A stretch of 64,000 nt of DNA from Acetobacteraceae bacterium (GTDB lineage Bacteria > Pseudomonadota > Alphaproteobacteria > Acetobacterales > Acetobacteraceae): assembly GCA_947474705.1 (NCBI GenBank), contig CANJJS010000010.1, positions 22,199 through 86,198 on the forward strand, written 5' to 3'. The position numbers were made by a program, and so were the translations under genes. This document shows, piece after piece, positions 1 to 8,946 of this stretch; within the stretch, counting starts at the first letter, position 1, and each line of letters opens with the position of its first letter. A model generated the notes under the pieces. It was given only the letters and a program-made list of their open reading frames with translations, made no database searches and was not told the origin of the DNA.

Positions 1-276
1 TGGACGCAGGCACGCGAAAAGCTAGATATCACGACGGTCATCCTGTCCAACCGGAAATATCAAATTCTGTTGGGCGAGCTGGCGAATGTCGGCGCCAATC
101 CCGGCCGTACGGCGCTGGACATGCTCGATATCGGCAACCCGGATCTGGACTGGGTGAAAATGGCCAACGCCATGGGGATCGAGGCCGCGAGCGCCAATAC
201 CTGCGACGGTTTCGCCGATTTGCTGGCGGGGTCGTTGAACCGGAAGGGACCGTTCCTGATCGAACTGATGATCTGA
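1..276 (+). CDS. TPP-dependent enzyme, C-terminal fragment (acetolactate synthase/benzoylformate decarboxylase-like)
   Basis: This gene is cut by the left edge of the window, so only the last 91 residues are present, read in frame from base 1 to a TGA at 274-276. The segment runs NRKYQILLGEL, then an Asn-Pro-Gly turn and IGNPDLDWVKMANAMGI, ending in KGPFLIELMI. This is the usual C-terminal half of the thiamine-diphosphate-binding domain of the acetolactate synthase/benzoylformate decarboxylase superfamily, where the asparagine in the NR-Y segment follows the Mg/TPP motif. The catalytic glutamate and FAD region lie outside the window, so the substrate cannot be inferred. The oxygenase, dehydrogenase and aldolase genes nearby make a catabolic 2-oxoacid enzyme more likely than a branched-chain amino acid enzyme. 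Confidence 0.85.
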   Translation, partial: WTQAREKLDITTVILSNRKYQILLGELANVGANPGRTALDMLDIGNPDLDWVKMANAMGIEAASANTCDGFADLLAGSLNRKGPFLIELMI

Positions 277-286
277 GGCGGGGGGA

Positions 287-316
287 CCAGGGGCGGCGGC
301 GCGCCGCCGCCCCTGG
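287..316. terminator. perfect 30-bp GC palindrome between convergent genes
   Basis: Bases 287-316 are a perfect palindrome with two 15-base arms (left arm CCAGGGGCGGCGGCG) and no spacer. It lies between the stop of the TPP enzyme and the stop of the convergent decarboxylase-like gene. A transcript from either strand could fold into a very stable hairpin, so a bidirectional terminator is the simplest reading. There is no U-tract, which is common in GC-rich genomes. Confidence 0.6.
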
Positions 317-332
317 ACGCGCCGCGTTGGCG

Positions 333-884
333 CTACCGTTGCAGACCCGGCGTGCCCGCCGGCACGGCGTAAAAATTCATCGTCATCGACACGCCCGTAT
401 AATACGCCATCAGCATGATCGTGTCGGAGATACGCTCGTGGCCCAGCGTTTTCACCGCGCGGGCATGAAGCCCATCGGAAATGATGCGATTACTGGCGAG
501 GGATACGGCGACCTCGTAGACGAGCTGTTCCTGTTCGTCCTCGAACGTGACAGGCAAACCCGCCACCATGGCTTCGACCCGCGCATCGCCCAGACCGATT
601 TCCTTGCCGCGCTTTTCATGCGCCGCTGTCGGGTAATCCGAGCGCAATTGCGCGGTGATCACGATGACGGCGATTTCGCGTTCGCGTTCCGTCAGCGCGT
701 TGGCGCCGGCGATGAAATGCGCGCCGAGATGCGAGGCCGCGCGCAGAAGTTTCGGGTTGTGCATCCACACCCGGTACGGGCCGATCATCTTGCCGCGGCC
801 GCCGACCAGATAGTCGTAACCCGCGCGCTGCTCCTCCGACATTTTGTCGAGCGGCAGTTCGTCGTAACGTCCAAACGTTCCCAT
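333..884 (-). CDS. carboxymuconolactone decarboxylase-family (AhpD-like fold) protein
   Basis: A 183-residue protein. The segment IAGANALTEREREIAVIVITAQLRS followed by HEKRGKEIGL matches the all-helical carboxymuconolactone decarboxylase fold. The CxxC pair of the AhpD peroxidase branch is absent, so a thiol peroxidase role is unlikely. It lies 13 bases after the TauD-type dioxygenase and is probably co-transcribed with it. Its role is probably in a ring-cleavage or lactone step, but this is inferred from family and position only. ATG start at 884, preceded by GAGGAAC. Confidence 0.8.
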   Translation of the reverse strand: MGTFGRYDELPLDKMSEEQRAGYDYLVGGRGKMIGPYRVWMHNPKLLRAASHLGAHFIAGANALTEREREIAVIVITAQLRSDYPTAAHEKRGKEIGLGDARVEAMVAGLPVTFEDEQEQLVYEVAVSLASNRIISDGLHARAVKTLGHERISDTIMLMAYYTGVSMTMNFYAVPAGTPGLQR

Positions 885-897
885 GTTTCGTTCCTCC

Positions 898-1794
898 TCA
901 GGCCGCTTTCGCGGCGGTTTGCTCGATGGTCATGACGCCGTCGCTGCTGGTGGTGCGGCGGAGATCGCGGGGGTAAACGCGGTCGTCGTACTGCCGCGCG
1001 CGGTGCATGGTGGTGCGATTGTCCCACATGACCAGATCGCCCACCTGCCAGCGGTGGGCGTAGACGAATTCGCGCTGCGTCGCGTGTTCCGTCAGTTCGC
1101 GCAACAGGATTTGCGCTTCGGGGACCGGCCAGCCCTCGATCCGTCCGGCGTGCGACGACAGAAACAGAGATTTTCGTCCGGTTTTCCGGTGCGTGCGCAC
1201 CAGACGCTGCCGCACCGGCGCGAAAGCCTTGAGTTCCGCCTCGGTGAAAGGAATGCCAAGCGCTCCTTTCGAAAAAATCCGGCTATGCTCGCAAACCATG
1301 TCGTCGATCGAAAGTTTGGTTTTGCGGTCCAGCATGTCGTAACCGGCGCGCATATCGGCGAACTGCGTGTCCCCGCCCTCTGGCGGCAGCACATGCGCGC
1401 AGAGCAACGAATACCGCGCCGGAATGGCCTTGTACGAACTGTCGCTGTGCCACATCTGGTTGCCGAGACCCGACAGGCGCTTGCGGTCGTCGCGCGCCAG
1501 CAGCCCGCCGGTGGGGGAAATATTGGAAATATCGGACAGCGCCGGATTGTTCCAGCGCATGCCCTCGGCCGCGTTGATCTGGGTGTACGGCGCTTCGAGG
1601 TCGCCGAAATTTTTCGTGAAAGCGATTTGTTCGTCCGTGGTCAGCGGCGCACCCCGCCGGAACACCAACACGGCGTATTTGTCCATCCCCGCGTCGATCG
1701 CGGCGGCCTCCTCTTGCGTCAGAGGACGGCTTATGTCGACACCGGTGCATTCGGCGCCGATCACGGGGTGCAGCGGGGTGAATTCGATGGTCAT
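898..1794 (-). CDS. TauD/TfdA-family 2-oxoglutarate Fe(II) dioxygenase
   Basis: A 298-residue cytoplasmic enzyme starting MTIEFTPLHPVIGAECTGVD, the typical TauD/TfdA opening. The iron facial triad is visible: HSD (His116, Asp118) and a distal His264 in TTMHRA. Arginines near residue 276-280 would bind 2-oxoglutarate. The family couples decarboxylation of 2-oxoglutarate to hydroxylation of small acids such as taurine or phenoxyacetates; the substrate is unknown here. The frame stays open upstream over the divergent gene. The start chosen is the ATG at 1794 because GGAGGG sits about 8 bases before it and the protein then has family length. The following decarboxylase-like gene is probably in the same operon. 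A paralogue lies at 30818-31711. Confidence 0.93.
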   Translation of the reverse strand: MTIEFTPLHPVIGAECTGVDISRPLTQEEAAAIDAGMDKYAVLVFRRGAPLTTDEQIAFTKNFGDLEAPYTQINAAEGMRWNNPALSDISNISPTGGLLARDDRKRLSGLGNQMWHSDSSYKAIPARYSLLCAHVLPPEGGDTQFADMRAGYDMLDRKTKLSIDDMVCEHSRIFSKGALGIPFTEAELKAFAPVRQRLVRTHRKTGRKSLFLSSHAGRIEGWPVPEAQILLRELTEHATQREFVYAHRWQVGDLVMWDNRTTMHRARQYDDRVYPRDLRRTTSSDGVMTIEQTAAKAA

Positions 1795-1905
1795 GCGGGC
1801 TCCCTCCGGAACGCTTATTCCCGATTCCGTGAGCCTTACGCGCGGGTTAGTCAACCGCCGCGATCCGTGGCAAACTCCGCGCGGTTTTACGAAATGGAGG
1901 AAACC

Positions 1906-2955
1906 ATGCGCGGCGTCGTGTTCCATGGCGAAAAAGATCTGGAAATCATGAACTTCCCCGACCCCACGCCCGGTCCGGGCGAGGTCGTCGTGGAAATGAA
2001 GGCCTCGGGCATGTGCGGTTCCGACCTGCACCAATATCGCCGTCCGAAAGCGGGGGGACGCCCGAACGGATTGCCCGCCAGTTCCGGCCCGACCATCGCC
2101 GGACACGAGCCCTGCGGCATCGTCGCGGCCGTCGGCCCCGGTGTCGCGCCCTCCGAGGCCAAGGTCGGCCAGCGCGTGATGGTGCATCATTACCAGGGTT
2201 GTACGCAGTGCGATCATTGCCGCTCCGGATGGCAACAACTCTGCCAGCAGGTCCCCGTGAAAGTGTACGGGTCCAATTCGCATGGGGGACACGCGAAATA
2301 TTTGCTGGTGCCCGCCAACACGATGGTGACGCTGCCGGAAGAACTGAGTTTCGCGGCGGGCGCGGCGATCGCCTGCGGCTCCGGCACGGCCTACGGCGCG
2401 CTGCGGCGCATGAACATTTCCGGACGCGACACCATCGCGATTTTCGGCCAGGGGCCGGTAGGTCTGGCGGGCACGCAGTTCGCAAAGGCAATGGGCGCCC
2501 GGGTCATCGCGCTGGATATCAATCCGCAACGGCTGGAACGCGCGAAAGAATTCGGCGCGGACGAGATCGTCAATCCCGGTTCGAACGATCCGGTCGAAGC
2601 GATCAAGGAACTGACGGGCGGGCGCTACGCCGATCTGACGCTGGACACGTCCAGCAATTCCGAGGCGCGGTTGAACGCCATCCGCTCCACGAAAGTCTGG
2701 GGCACGATGTGCTTCGTCGGCGAGGGCGGCGATGTGAAAATCGACGTCAGCCCGCATCTGCTGCGCCGTCAGCTAACGCTTGTGGCCTCCTGGACTTTTT
2801 CGAACATCATCCAGGCGGAATGCGCGCGTTTCTGCGTGGAACGGAAGGTCGACGTGGACAAGCTGTTCACGCATCGCTGGCAGCTCGACCAGGCGGACGA
2901 AGCTTACAAATTGTTCGACAAACAATCCGACGGCAAAGGCGTGTTTTTGATGTGA
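1906..2955 (+). CDS. zinc-binding alcohol dehydrogenase (MDR family)
   Basis: A 349-residue medium-chain dehydrogenase. Catalytic zinc ligands are visible at Cys37 (GMCGSD) and His67-Glu68 (AGHE). The four structural-zinc cysteines are at about 99, 102, 105 and 113. The Rossmann motif GQGPVG is at about 181-186, with an acidic residue after the second strand (VIALD), favouring NAD. The frame is open far upstream. ATG 1906 is chosen because GGAGG lies 5 bases before it and the N terminus (MRGVVFHGEKDLEI) matches the family. It overlaps the next gene by 4 bases, implying translational coupling to the class II aldolase. It probably oxidises a polyol or sugar acid (inference). Confidence 0.93.
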   Translation: MRGVVFHGEKDLEIMNFPDPTPGPGEVVVEMKASGMCGSDLHQYRRPKAGGRPNGLPASSGPTIAGHEPCGIVAAVGPGVAPSEAKVGQRVMVHHYQGCTQCDHCRSGWQQLCQQVPVKVYGSNSHGGHAKYLLVPANTMVTLPEELSFAAGAAIACGSGTAYGALRRMNISGRDTIAIFGQGPVGLAGTQFAKAMGARVIALDINPQRLERAKEFGADEIVNPGSNDPVEAIKELTGGRYADLTLDTSSNSEARLNAIRSTKVWGTMCFVGEGGDVKIDVSPHLLRRQLTLVASWTFSNIIQAECARFCVERKVDVDKLFTHRWQLDQADEAYKLFDKQSDGKGVFLM

Positions 2956-3584
2956 GCGCCTTACGTCTCTACAATCGCCTGTCCGACATTGGGCTGATCG
3001 CCGGAAGTTCCGGCAATGTCAGCACGCGGTCGAAACATGGCATGACCATCACCCCGTCCGGCGGTTCGCCGGGCGGGGTGTCCCATCGCGACATGGCGAA
3101 GGTTTCCTTGGATGGCACGCGGCTGAACAAAGCCACGCCGTCCAGCGAGTGGGACATGCACGCCGCCATTTATCGCGCGTTTCCCGAAGCCGGCTGCGTC
3201 GTCCACACCCACGCCGACGCCTGCACCGCGCTCGCCTGTCTGAACGAGGATCTACCGCCCTTTCATTACATGGTCGTGCAATTCGGCGGGCCCAATGTCC
3301 GCTGCGCGCCTTATGTCACGTTTGGCACAAGCGCCCTGGCGGACGCGGCGCTGGAGGCGCTGAGGGAACGCACGGCCTGTCTGCTGGCCAATCATGGCAT
3401 GCTGGTTTACGGGCGCGACCCGGACCAGACGCTGTCGCGCGCCATTCTGCTGGAATCCCTCTGCCGCCAATATCTGCTGGCCCGTGCGGCGGGTACGCCA
3501 AAGCTACTGTCCGACGCGGAGATCGCCGTGGCAGTGGAACGCTTCAAAACCTACGGACCGCGCGCGGAGCGGACCAAATCCTGA
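2952..3584 (+). CDS. class II aldolase/adducin-family protein (L-fuculose-phosphate aldolase-like)
   Basis: A 210-residue protein starting at a GTG that overlaps the dehydrogenase stop (GTGA). Family motifs are SGNVS near the N terminus, the zinc-binding HTHAD in the middle and ANHGML after it. These supply the three histidines and acidic residue of class II aldolases and epimerases such as FucA and AraD. No strong ribosome-binding site is seen, so translation is probably coupled to the upstream gene. The last 34 bases overlap the 3' end of the convergent tmk gene. Together with the dehydrogenase it looks like a sugar or hydroxy-acid breakdown pair. Confidence 0.9.
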   Translation: MSALRLYNRLSDIGLIAGSSGNVSTRSKHGMTITPSGGSPGGVSHRDMAKVSLDGTRLNKATPSSEWDMHAAIYRAFPEAGCVVHTHADACTALACLNEDLPPFHYMVVQFGGPNVRCAPYVTFGTSALADAALEALRERTACLLANHGMLVYGRDPDQTLSRAILLESLCRQYLLARAAGTPKLLSDAEIAVAVERFKTYGPRAERTKS

Positions 3585-4177
3585 ACCGCCGCGGCAATCG
3601 CCGTTCGCACAGCCTCGACCTCCAGGCTCGCATCGATACGGACATGGCCCGGCCAGGCGGCGATTTGTCGAAAACCGGCATTCACGCGCGCATGAAACTC
3701 TTCGTTGAGCCGTTCGTAACGATCGTCGGCCCCGCCGCGCGCCCGCAAACGCCGGACGGCGACATCCCTGGGCACATCCAGCACCAGCGTCAAATCCGGA
3801 ACGATCCCGATCATCCCGCCGAGCACCGCGATCCGGTCCCGATCGAAGCCCAGCCCGAAACCCTGATAGGCCATGGTCGAATCGTGAAACCGGTCGCAGA
3901 CGACCCAGCTTCCCGCCTCGATCGCCGGCCGGATCGTTTTGGCCACGTGCTCGACCCGCGCGGCGACGTGCAGCATCGTCTCCGCCTCCACGCACCAATC
4001 GATCTGGCCAGACAACAACACGCCGCGCAGGAATTCCGCCCCCGGCGCGCCGCCGGGTTCGCGCGTGCGGACCACGGGAAATCCCTGCTCGCACAGAAAA
4101 TCCGCCAGCAGCCGCGCCTGAGTCGATTTCCCCGCGCCCTCCCCGCCTTCCAGCGCGATCAGGCGTCCCCGCGGCAC
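3551..4177 (-). CDS. tmk: thymidylate kinase
   Basis: A 208-residue kinase that phosphorylates dTMP to dTDP with ATP. The P-loop GGEGAGKS is at residues 11-18, TREPGG at 38-43 and the nucleotide-binding CDRFHDST at 94-101. The basic segment RRLRARGGADDRY around 142-153 is the LID region. The length is normal. The ATG lies directly after the dacA stop, so it is the last gene of a mltB-dacA-tmk operon. Its 3' end overlaps the convergent aldolase gene. Confidence 0.97.
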   Translation of the reverse strand: MPRGRLIALEGGEGAGKSTQARLLADFLCEQGFPVVRTREPGGAPGAEFLRGVLLSGQIDWCVEAETMLHVAARVEHVAKTIRPAIEAGSWVVCDRFHDSTMAYQGFGLGFDRDRIAVLGGMIGIVPDLTLVLDVPRDVAVRRLRARGGADDRYERLNEEFHARVNAGFRQIAAWPGHVRIDASLEVEAVRTAIAAAVQDLVRSARGP

Positions 4178-4178
4178 C

Positions 4179-5378
4179 TCAGCCGCCGGAAATATAGTGC
4201 GAAACGACCGCCAGACCGCGCATCGGTAGGCTCAACCGCGGCACGTCCGCCCCCGCCAGCAGCGGAACATCCATGTGCGGCACGCCCTGCCCGCGCAGCA
4301 GCAGTGTTCCCACCGTTTGCCCGCGTGCCACCGGCGCCTTCAGCGGTGTTTCAAACTGCACCTTGATCGAGGCCGTCTGGCGCCAGGATTTTGGCAGTGT
4401 CACAACCAGATCGCGTCCGCCGACCATCGGCACCGTCTTGTCGGTGCCCAGCCAGACCGGCACATTGTCGATCGTCTCGGCGGCGGAGAAAAGCGTGACA
4501 TTCTCAAAATTCGCGAACGCCCAGTTCATCATGCGATCGGATTCGACGGCGCGCTCGTGCATGGTTTTCATGCCGTTCAGCACCATGATCATCCGCCGCC
4601 CGTCGCGCTGGGAACTGGCGGCGAGCCCGTACCCGCCCGCGTCGGTGTGCCCCGTTTTCAGACCGTCCGCCGTGCCCGCCTGCACCATCGGATGGCGATT
4701 CGGTTGATCGATATTGTTGTATTTGAACGATTTCTCGGCGTCGTATTTGTAGTATTCCGGAAAATCCAGAATAATCCTGCGCGCCAGCGTGGCGATATCG
4801 CGCGCGCTTATGAATTGTTCCGGATCCGGCCAGCCGGTGGAATTGCGGAAGACCGAGCGGGTCATGCCCAGTTCGCGGGCCTTCGTGTTCATCATCTCGG
4901 CGAAACGCTCTTCCGTGCCGCCCACGGTTTCCGCCAGCACCACGGCGGCGTCGTTGCCGGACTGCACGATCACGCCGCGGATCAGGTCTTCCACCATCAC
5001 CTGCTTGCCGACCTCGATGAACATCCGCGACCCGCCCATGGCGGCCGCTTTCGCCGAAACCGTCAGCATGTCCGACAGTTTCATCTGTCCCTTCTTCAAC
5101 CGCTCGTAAACCAAATACATCGTCATGAGCTTGGTCATCGACGACGGCGGCATCTGCTCGTCGGACCGCTTGTCCAGCAAGATCGCGCCGGTGGCGAAAT
5201 CCTGCACGAAGGCCCATTTCGCGGCCGTATCGACGGGACCCAGCGGCGTTTCGCCCGGCGAGCCGGTCGGCGCCGCATCCTTCGGCTTGCCCTTCGGCCG
5301 CGCCGCGAAAGCGCCAGTGGCCATCGCCGGCAGGCCCACCAGCGCCGTGGTCAGCGCGAGACGCCGTGAAAATCTCAT
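4179..5378 (-). CDS. dacA: D-alanyl-D-alanine carboxypeptidase (penicillin-binding protein 5/6 type)
   Basis: A 399-residue periplasmic peptidase that removes the terminal D-Ala from peptidoglycan stem peptides. A signal peptide ends near ATGAFAA (residues 20-26). The three serine-enzyme motifs are present: SMTK (Ser80-Lys83), SGN (140-142) and KTG (241-243). The C-terminal part, including a VARGQTVGTLLLRGQG segment, is the PBP5 beta domain; a clear amphipathic membrane anchor at the very end is not obvious. The ATG at 5378 follows GGAGG; the open frame upstream is antisense to nothing real and lacks family sequence. It lies 17 bases after mltB and 1 base before tmk. Confidence 0.95.
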   Translation of the reverse strand: MRFSRRLALTTALVGLPAMATGAFAARPKGKPKDAAPTGSPGETPLGPVDTAAKWAFVQDFATGAILLDKRSDEQMPPSSMTKLMTMYLVYERLKKGQMKLSDMLTVSAKAAAMGGSRMFIEVGKQVMVEDLIRGVIVQSGNDAAVVLAETVGGTEERFAEMMNTKARELGMTRSVFRNSTGWPDPEQFISARDIATLARRIILDFPEYYKYDAEKSFKYNNIDQPNRHPMVQAGTADGLKTGHTDAGGYGLAASSQRDGRRMIMVLNGMKTMHERAVESDRMMNWAFANFENVTLFSAAETIDNVPVWLGTDKTVPMVGGRDLVVTLPKSWRQTASIKVQFETPLKAPVARGQTVGTLLLRGQGVPHMDVPLLAGADVPRLSLPMRGLAVVSHYISGG

Positions 5379-5395
5379 CGAACCGCCTCCTTCCC

Positions 5396-6355
5396 TCAGC
5401 TCAGAACCCAGTCGCCGATCAGCCCCACCGCGATCGCATAGAAATCGGAAGGATTGTAACGCCGGATCGCCGCGAAATTGTTGAACACCATGAAGGCCTC
5501 GCCACCCGCGCCATCGGGCGCCAGGAGCGCGGCCGCCGTGTCGCCGGATGCCGCCCACCGGCCCGAGGCCGGTTTCACGCCCAAACGCGCCCATTCCGCC
5601 AGCGCGCGCTTCGAATCGCGGCCCGCCGCGGGCACGCCCGGGGGAATGGAGACAGGCTGCCCCCAGGTCTCCCCCGCGCGCCACCCGCTTTTCGCGAGAT
5701 AATTGGCGATGGAGCCCAGCACATCCGCCTTGCTGTTCCAAATATCGCGCCGCCCATCGCCGTCGAAATCCACGGCGAGGCGGACATAGCTTGTCGGCAT
5801 GAACTGCGGCTGTCCCATCGCGCCGGCGTAAGACCCCATCATCCGCGCGGGCGCGATGTCGCCATTGTTCAGAATCTTCAGCGCCGCCATCAGTTCCGAC
5901 CGGAAGAACGCCGCCCGCCGTCCCTCCCACGCCAAAGTCGCCAGCGACTCTATGACCTTATAATCGCCCTGGGTTGTCCCAAAGCTCGACTCGAGACCCC
6001 AGATGCCCGCGATCACATTCGCCGCGACTCCGTAACGGCTTTCCACCCGCGCGAACAAATCCCGGTTCTGGGCAATCGCGGCGCGACCGTTGGCGATGCG
6101 CTTGTCGCTGATCACAAGACCGCGATACCGCGTCCAGGTCATCGAGAACTCGGCCTGGCGCCGGTCCTTGTCGATCACCGACTGGTTCGGCGATACACCG
6201 GCGAAGGCGGCGTCCAGGATATCGCGGCGAATCCCCGCAGCCCCGGCCTCCGCGTAAACACCGGCGACAAAATTCTGAAAACTGCCAGCGGCAAGACCTG
6301 GGCGTGCCAGTCCGGCGGTCAACCCTGTTGCGATGGCGATGCGGCGCGTGAGCAT
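5396..6355 (-). CDS. lytic murein transglycosylase (MltB/SLT_2 family)
   Basis: A 319-residue exported enzyme that cleaves the MurNAc-GlcNAc bond of peptidoglycan with 1,6-anhydro product formation. The N terminus MLTRRIAIATGLTAGLARPGLAAG is a signal peptide. The catalytic glutamate is Glu122 in GLESSFG. The family segment GAMGQPQFMPTSY and the DFDGDGRRDIW motif follow. No lipobox cysteine is present, so it is probably soluble in the periplasm, unlike E. coli MltB. First gene of the mltB-dacA-tmk operon. Confidence 0.94.
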   Translation of the reverse strand: MLTRRIAIATGLTAGLARPGLAAGSFQNFVAGVYAEAGAAGIRRDILDAAFAGVSPNQSVIDKDRRQAEFSMTWTRYRGLVISDKRIANGRAAIAQNRDLFARVESRYGVAANVIAGIWGLESSFGTTQGDYKVIESLATLAWEGRRAAFFRSELMAALKILNNGDIAPARMMGSYAGAMGQPQFMPTSYVRLAVDFDGDGRRDIWNSKADVLGSIANYLAKSGWRAGETWGQPVSIPPGVPAAGRDSKRALAEWARLGVKPASGRWAASGDTAAALLAPDGAGGEAFMVFNNFAAIRRYNPSDFYAIAVGLIGDWVLS

Positions 6356-6427
6356 GGGAGCACTCCTGCCACGTGCCGCCGAGTCCCGGCAATCGCTATA
6401 TGCCGCCGGGCCGCGCCTTTTCCCCCT

Positions 6428-7096
6428 TCAGGAATAGCGTTCCTCCGACCAGGGGTCGGCGTCGTTGTGGTAGCCGCGGGTTTCCCAGAAACCTTTATGG
6501 TCGGAGACGGTGAACTGGATCCGGCGCAGCCATTTGGCGGACTTCCACAGATAAAGTTTCGGCACCAGCATGCGGACCGGCCCGCCATGCGCGCGCGTCA
6601 GCGGCTTGCCCTCCCACGAATGCACCAGGAACACATCGGACTGGCCGAAACGTTCCAGCGGGATATTGGTGGTGTACCCGTCGTACGCGGTAAAGATGAC
6701 ATGCTTCGCTTCCGGTAACGGACGGACCAGATCCAGCACGGACTGGGCTGAGACACCGCGCCAGCGATTGTCGTACCGCGACCATTGCGTCACGCAGTGC
6801 ATATCGGACACGCTGTCGGTCTGCGGCAATGCCATGAATTCGTCGAGGCCCAGGCTGAGCCGGTTCTCCACGGCACCATCGATGTCCAGGCGGAATTTTT
6901 CCGGCGTGACGTTGGGCTCCGCGCCAAGATCGAGAATCGGCCAGTCCTGAACCAGACGCTGTCCCGGCGGCAAACGCTCTTTCGCCGGATCGGCGGTCTC
7001 GCCCGTCAGCAGCCGCCCGTCCCGTGCCCATTCCTGCTTTTTTTCGACCAGCTTTTCCCGGATGCCGCCGGAAATTGTCACGTCGTCCTCAGCCAT
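6428..7096 (-). CDS. sulfite-oxidase-like molybdopterin oxidoreductase (YedY/MsrP-type fold)
   Basis: A 222-residue protein with the molybdopterin-binding fold of sulfite oxidase. The likely molybdenum cysteine is Cys101 in DMHCVTQWSR. Family blocks TNIPLERF, AHGGPVRMLVPKLYLWKSAKW and GFWETRGYHNDADPW follow. There is no signal peptide, unlike exported MsrP, so this belongs to the cytoplasmic subgroup whose substrate is unknown. The start at ATG 7096 gives a full-length family member. It lies 96 bases after the Rieske beta gene and may or may not share its transcript. Confidence 0.9.
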   Translation of the reverse strand: MAEDDVTISGGIREKLVEKKQEWARDGRLLTGETADPAKERLPPGQRLVQDWPILDLGAEPNVTPEKFRLDIDGAVENRLSLGLDEFMALPQTDSVSDMHCVTQWSRYDNRWRGVSAQSVLDLVRPLPEAKHVIFTAYDGYTTNIPLERFGQSDVFLVHSWEGKPLTRAHGGPVRMLVPKLYLWKSAKWLRRIQFTVSDHKGFWETRGYHNDADPWSEERYS

Positions 7097-7192
7097 CGTT
7101 CCGCTCCATGCCCCGCGCGGGAACTGTTACAATACCGCGTGCCGCCGGGCCAGGGAGAAGCGTTGGCGCGGCCGGCGCCCCCGTGCCGCGGA

Positions 7193-7669
7193 TCAGAGCG
7201 GAATGGCGAGCAGTGTGTCGAAACGCGGGCTGTCGCAGATCGCGATACGTTCCACGAAGCGCCAGGCGCCGGACGGGTCGCGCCGGAGGATGTCGCGGTA
7301 GGCGCCGACCGCGAAGACATCCATTTGTCCTTCGCGCATCGTCCGGACGACCAGAAAGGACGTGTCCGACAGAATGGCGCCCTCCGGTCCTTCGGTCAGA
7401 CGCGGCAGGCCCAGAATGTGGCGGTAACGCTGGCGCTCGTAGATATTGGCCTGGCGCAGCGCGGCGACCCGGTCGCGCAGCATCGCCTGGGTGTCGGCGT
7501 AAACGATGCCCGCCTGATAGCCCTTGGCCACATTATCGGCCGTGGTGATCTTGTAGAGACAGTCCGGATGGAAAAAATCCGGCCAGTCCTCCAGCCGGTC
7601 GGCGTCGATCGCGGCGGCGTATTCGGCGTTCAGCGCGGAGATCTCGAATAAGGTGACGACGTCGGTCAT
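7193..7669 (-). CDS. aromatic-ring-hydroxylating dioxygenase, beta (small) subunit
   Basis: A 158-residue NTF2-like fold protein starting MTDVVTLFEISALNAEYAAAID, with DWPDFFHPDCLYKI and ERQRYRHILGLPR segments typical of the structural small subunit of alpha3-beta3 Rieske oxygenases. The ATG at 7669 lies 4 bases after the alpha stop; longer in-frame versions would overlap the alpha gene. It assembles with the alpha subunit encoded immediately upstream. Confidence 0.9.
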   Translation of the reverse strand: MTDVVTLFEISALNAEYAAAIDADRLEDWPDFFHPDCLYKITTADNVAKGYQAGIVYADTQAMLRDRVAALRQANIYERQRYRHILGLPRLTEGPEGAILSDTSFLVVRTMREGQMDVFAVGAYRDILRRDPSGAWRFVERIAICDSPRFDTLLAIPL

Positions 7670-7673
7670 CGAG

Positions 7674-8921
7674 TCAGATATCCATATGGGCGCGCCAGGC
7701 TTTCCAGAAGCCGCGCACGGAGGCCTCGGTGGCCCGGGTTTCGGAGGTTTCGGCGCTGGCCCCGCCCATTTCGAGGATGGAATCTTCCTCGTTCGCCGCC
7801 GCGATACCGCGTTGGACAAAGCCGCCGACGGCGCCGTCCTCCATCGAGACAAGTCCGGCCGGTCCCGCCAGATTGCCCTGCTTCAGACGCATGTTTCGCA
7901 GTTCGGGCGTATCGTCCGCGAAGCCAATATATGTCCAGTTGAGGTCCATCTTGTCCACGCCGCGCGGCACGATCTGGCGGATCGCCAGGGCGTTGTGGAT
8001 TTGTTGCAAAATAAACCCTGGAAAAATCGACAATATCTGCAACTGGATGTTATCGCCGAACTCCGCCACCGAGGCCATGAAGGACGGGTCCTCCAACTGG
8101 AATCCCTGGTTGTCGGAGCGCATGCCGGCATAAGTGTCGTCCGGACCGGGCGGCGCCGCGAGCGTGGTGGACGCATGCGCGACCCCGTTGGCGCCGACCA
8201 TGACGCCGCCGCCCTGGCTGAGCCTTGTGATCCGGAACGTCGTGAAGAACGTGTGCAAAAGGCTCGCATGGTACGTATCGCGTACGTTCTCCATGTAGAG
8301 TTTCCAGTTGCACGGTAGCGGCTGGGTAAAGCGGCCGATGACTTCCAGTTTCTTGTGCAATACGCGGCGCAGGCGGGCCATCACTTCGGGGCCGACATAG
8401 GTTTCGAAATCCGGGGCCTCCTCCGACAGCGTGCCGAAGACGAGACCGCACACGACGGTCACGCGCAATTTGCGGGGGCCGTGCGCCGCCATGTCGAAAT
8501 TTTCGGGCATGCCGCCCTTGCCGTTCACGCCATGGCGGAAGGCGATGGATTTCAGGTTGCCGCGGAGATCGTAGCGCCAGGCATGATAGATGCAGTGAAA
8601 ATCTTTCCCTTTCCCCGCGTCGTCCAGACAGATCAACGCGCCGCGATGGGCGCAGCGATTTTCGAACGCGGCGATGCCGCCGTCCTCGGCGCGCGACACC
8701 ACGACGGGCATCGCCCCCACCATCGTGGTCCGATAGTCGCCGATGTCGGGCAGGTCGATGTCCAGGCAGAGAAAATGCCAGGCCGGTCCCTCGAAGAGGC
8801 GCGCCTGTTCGTCGCGCGCCACGTCGGGGTCTCGATACACCCAGTAGGGAACCCGGGTCAGACCTTCGGGCCAGTGGCCCATGGACCGATCGTTGGCGAG
8901 ATCGCGTGCTGACTGGTCCAT
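7674..8921 (-). CDS. aromatic-ring-hydroxylating dioxygenase, alpha (Rieske) subunit
   Basis: A 415-residue catalytic subunit. The Rieske [2Fe-2S] ligands are Cys90-His92 (CAHRG) and Cys110-His113 (CIYH). The mononuclear iron site is in ENVRDTYHASLLH, with Asp215 as bridging residue and His218 and His223 as ligands. The family performs NADH-driven cis-dihydroxylation of aromatic acids or related rings. No reductase or ferredoxin gene lies beside it, so electrons must come from elsewhere. It is third in an operon of aldolase, NTF2-like protein, alpha and beta. The substrate is not identifiable from sequence alone; anthranilate/salicylate-type oxygenases are a reasonable comparison set. Confidence 0.95.
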   Translation of the reverse strand: MDQSARDLANDRSMGHWPEGLTRVPYWVYRDPDVARDEQARLFEGPAWHFLCLDIDLPDIGDYRTTMVGAMPVVVSRAEDGGIAAFENRCAHRGALICLDDAGKGKDFHCIYHAWRYDLRGNLKSIAFRHGVNGKGGMPENFDMAAHGPRKLRVTVVCGLVFGTLSEEAPDFETYVGPEVMARLRRVLHKKLEVIGRFTQPLPCNWKLYMENVRDTYHASLLHTFFTTFRITRLSQGGGVMVGANGVAHASTTLAAPPGPDDTYAGMRSDNQGFQLEDPSFMASVAEFGDNIQLQILSIFPGFILQQIHNALAIRQIVPRGVDKMDLNWTYIGFADDTPELRNMRLKQGNLAGPAGLVSMEDGAVGGFVQRGIAAANEEDSILEMGGASAETSETRATEASVRGFWKAWRAHMDI

Positions 8922-8946
8922 GCGGTCCTCCCCGGGTTTCAGACGA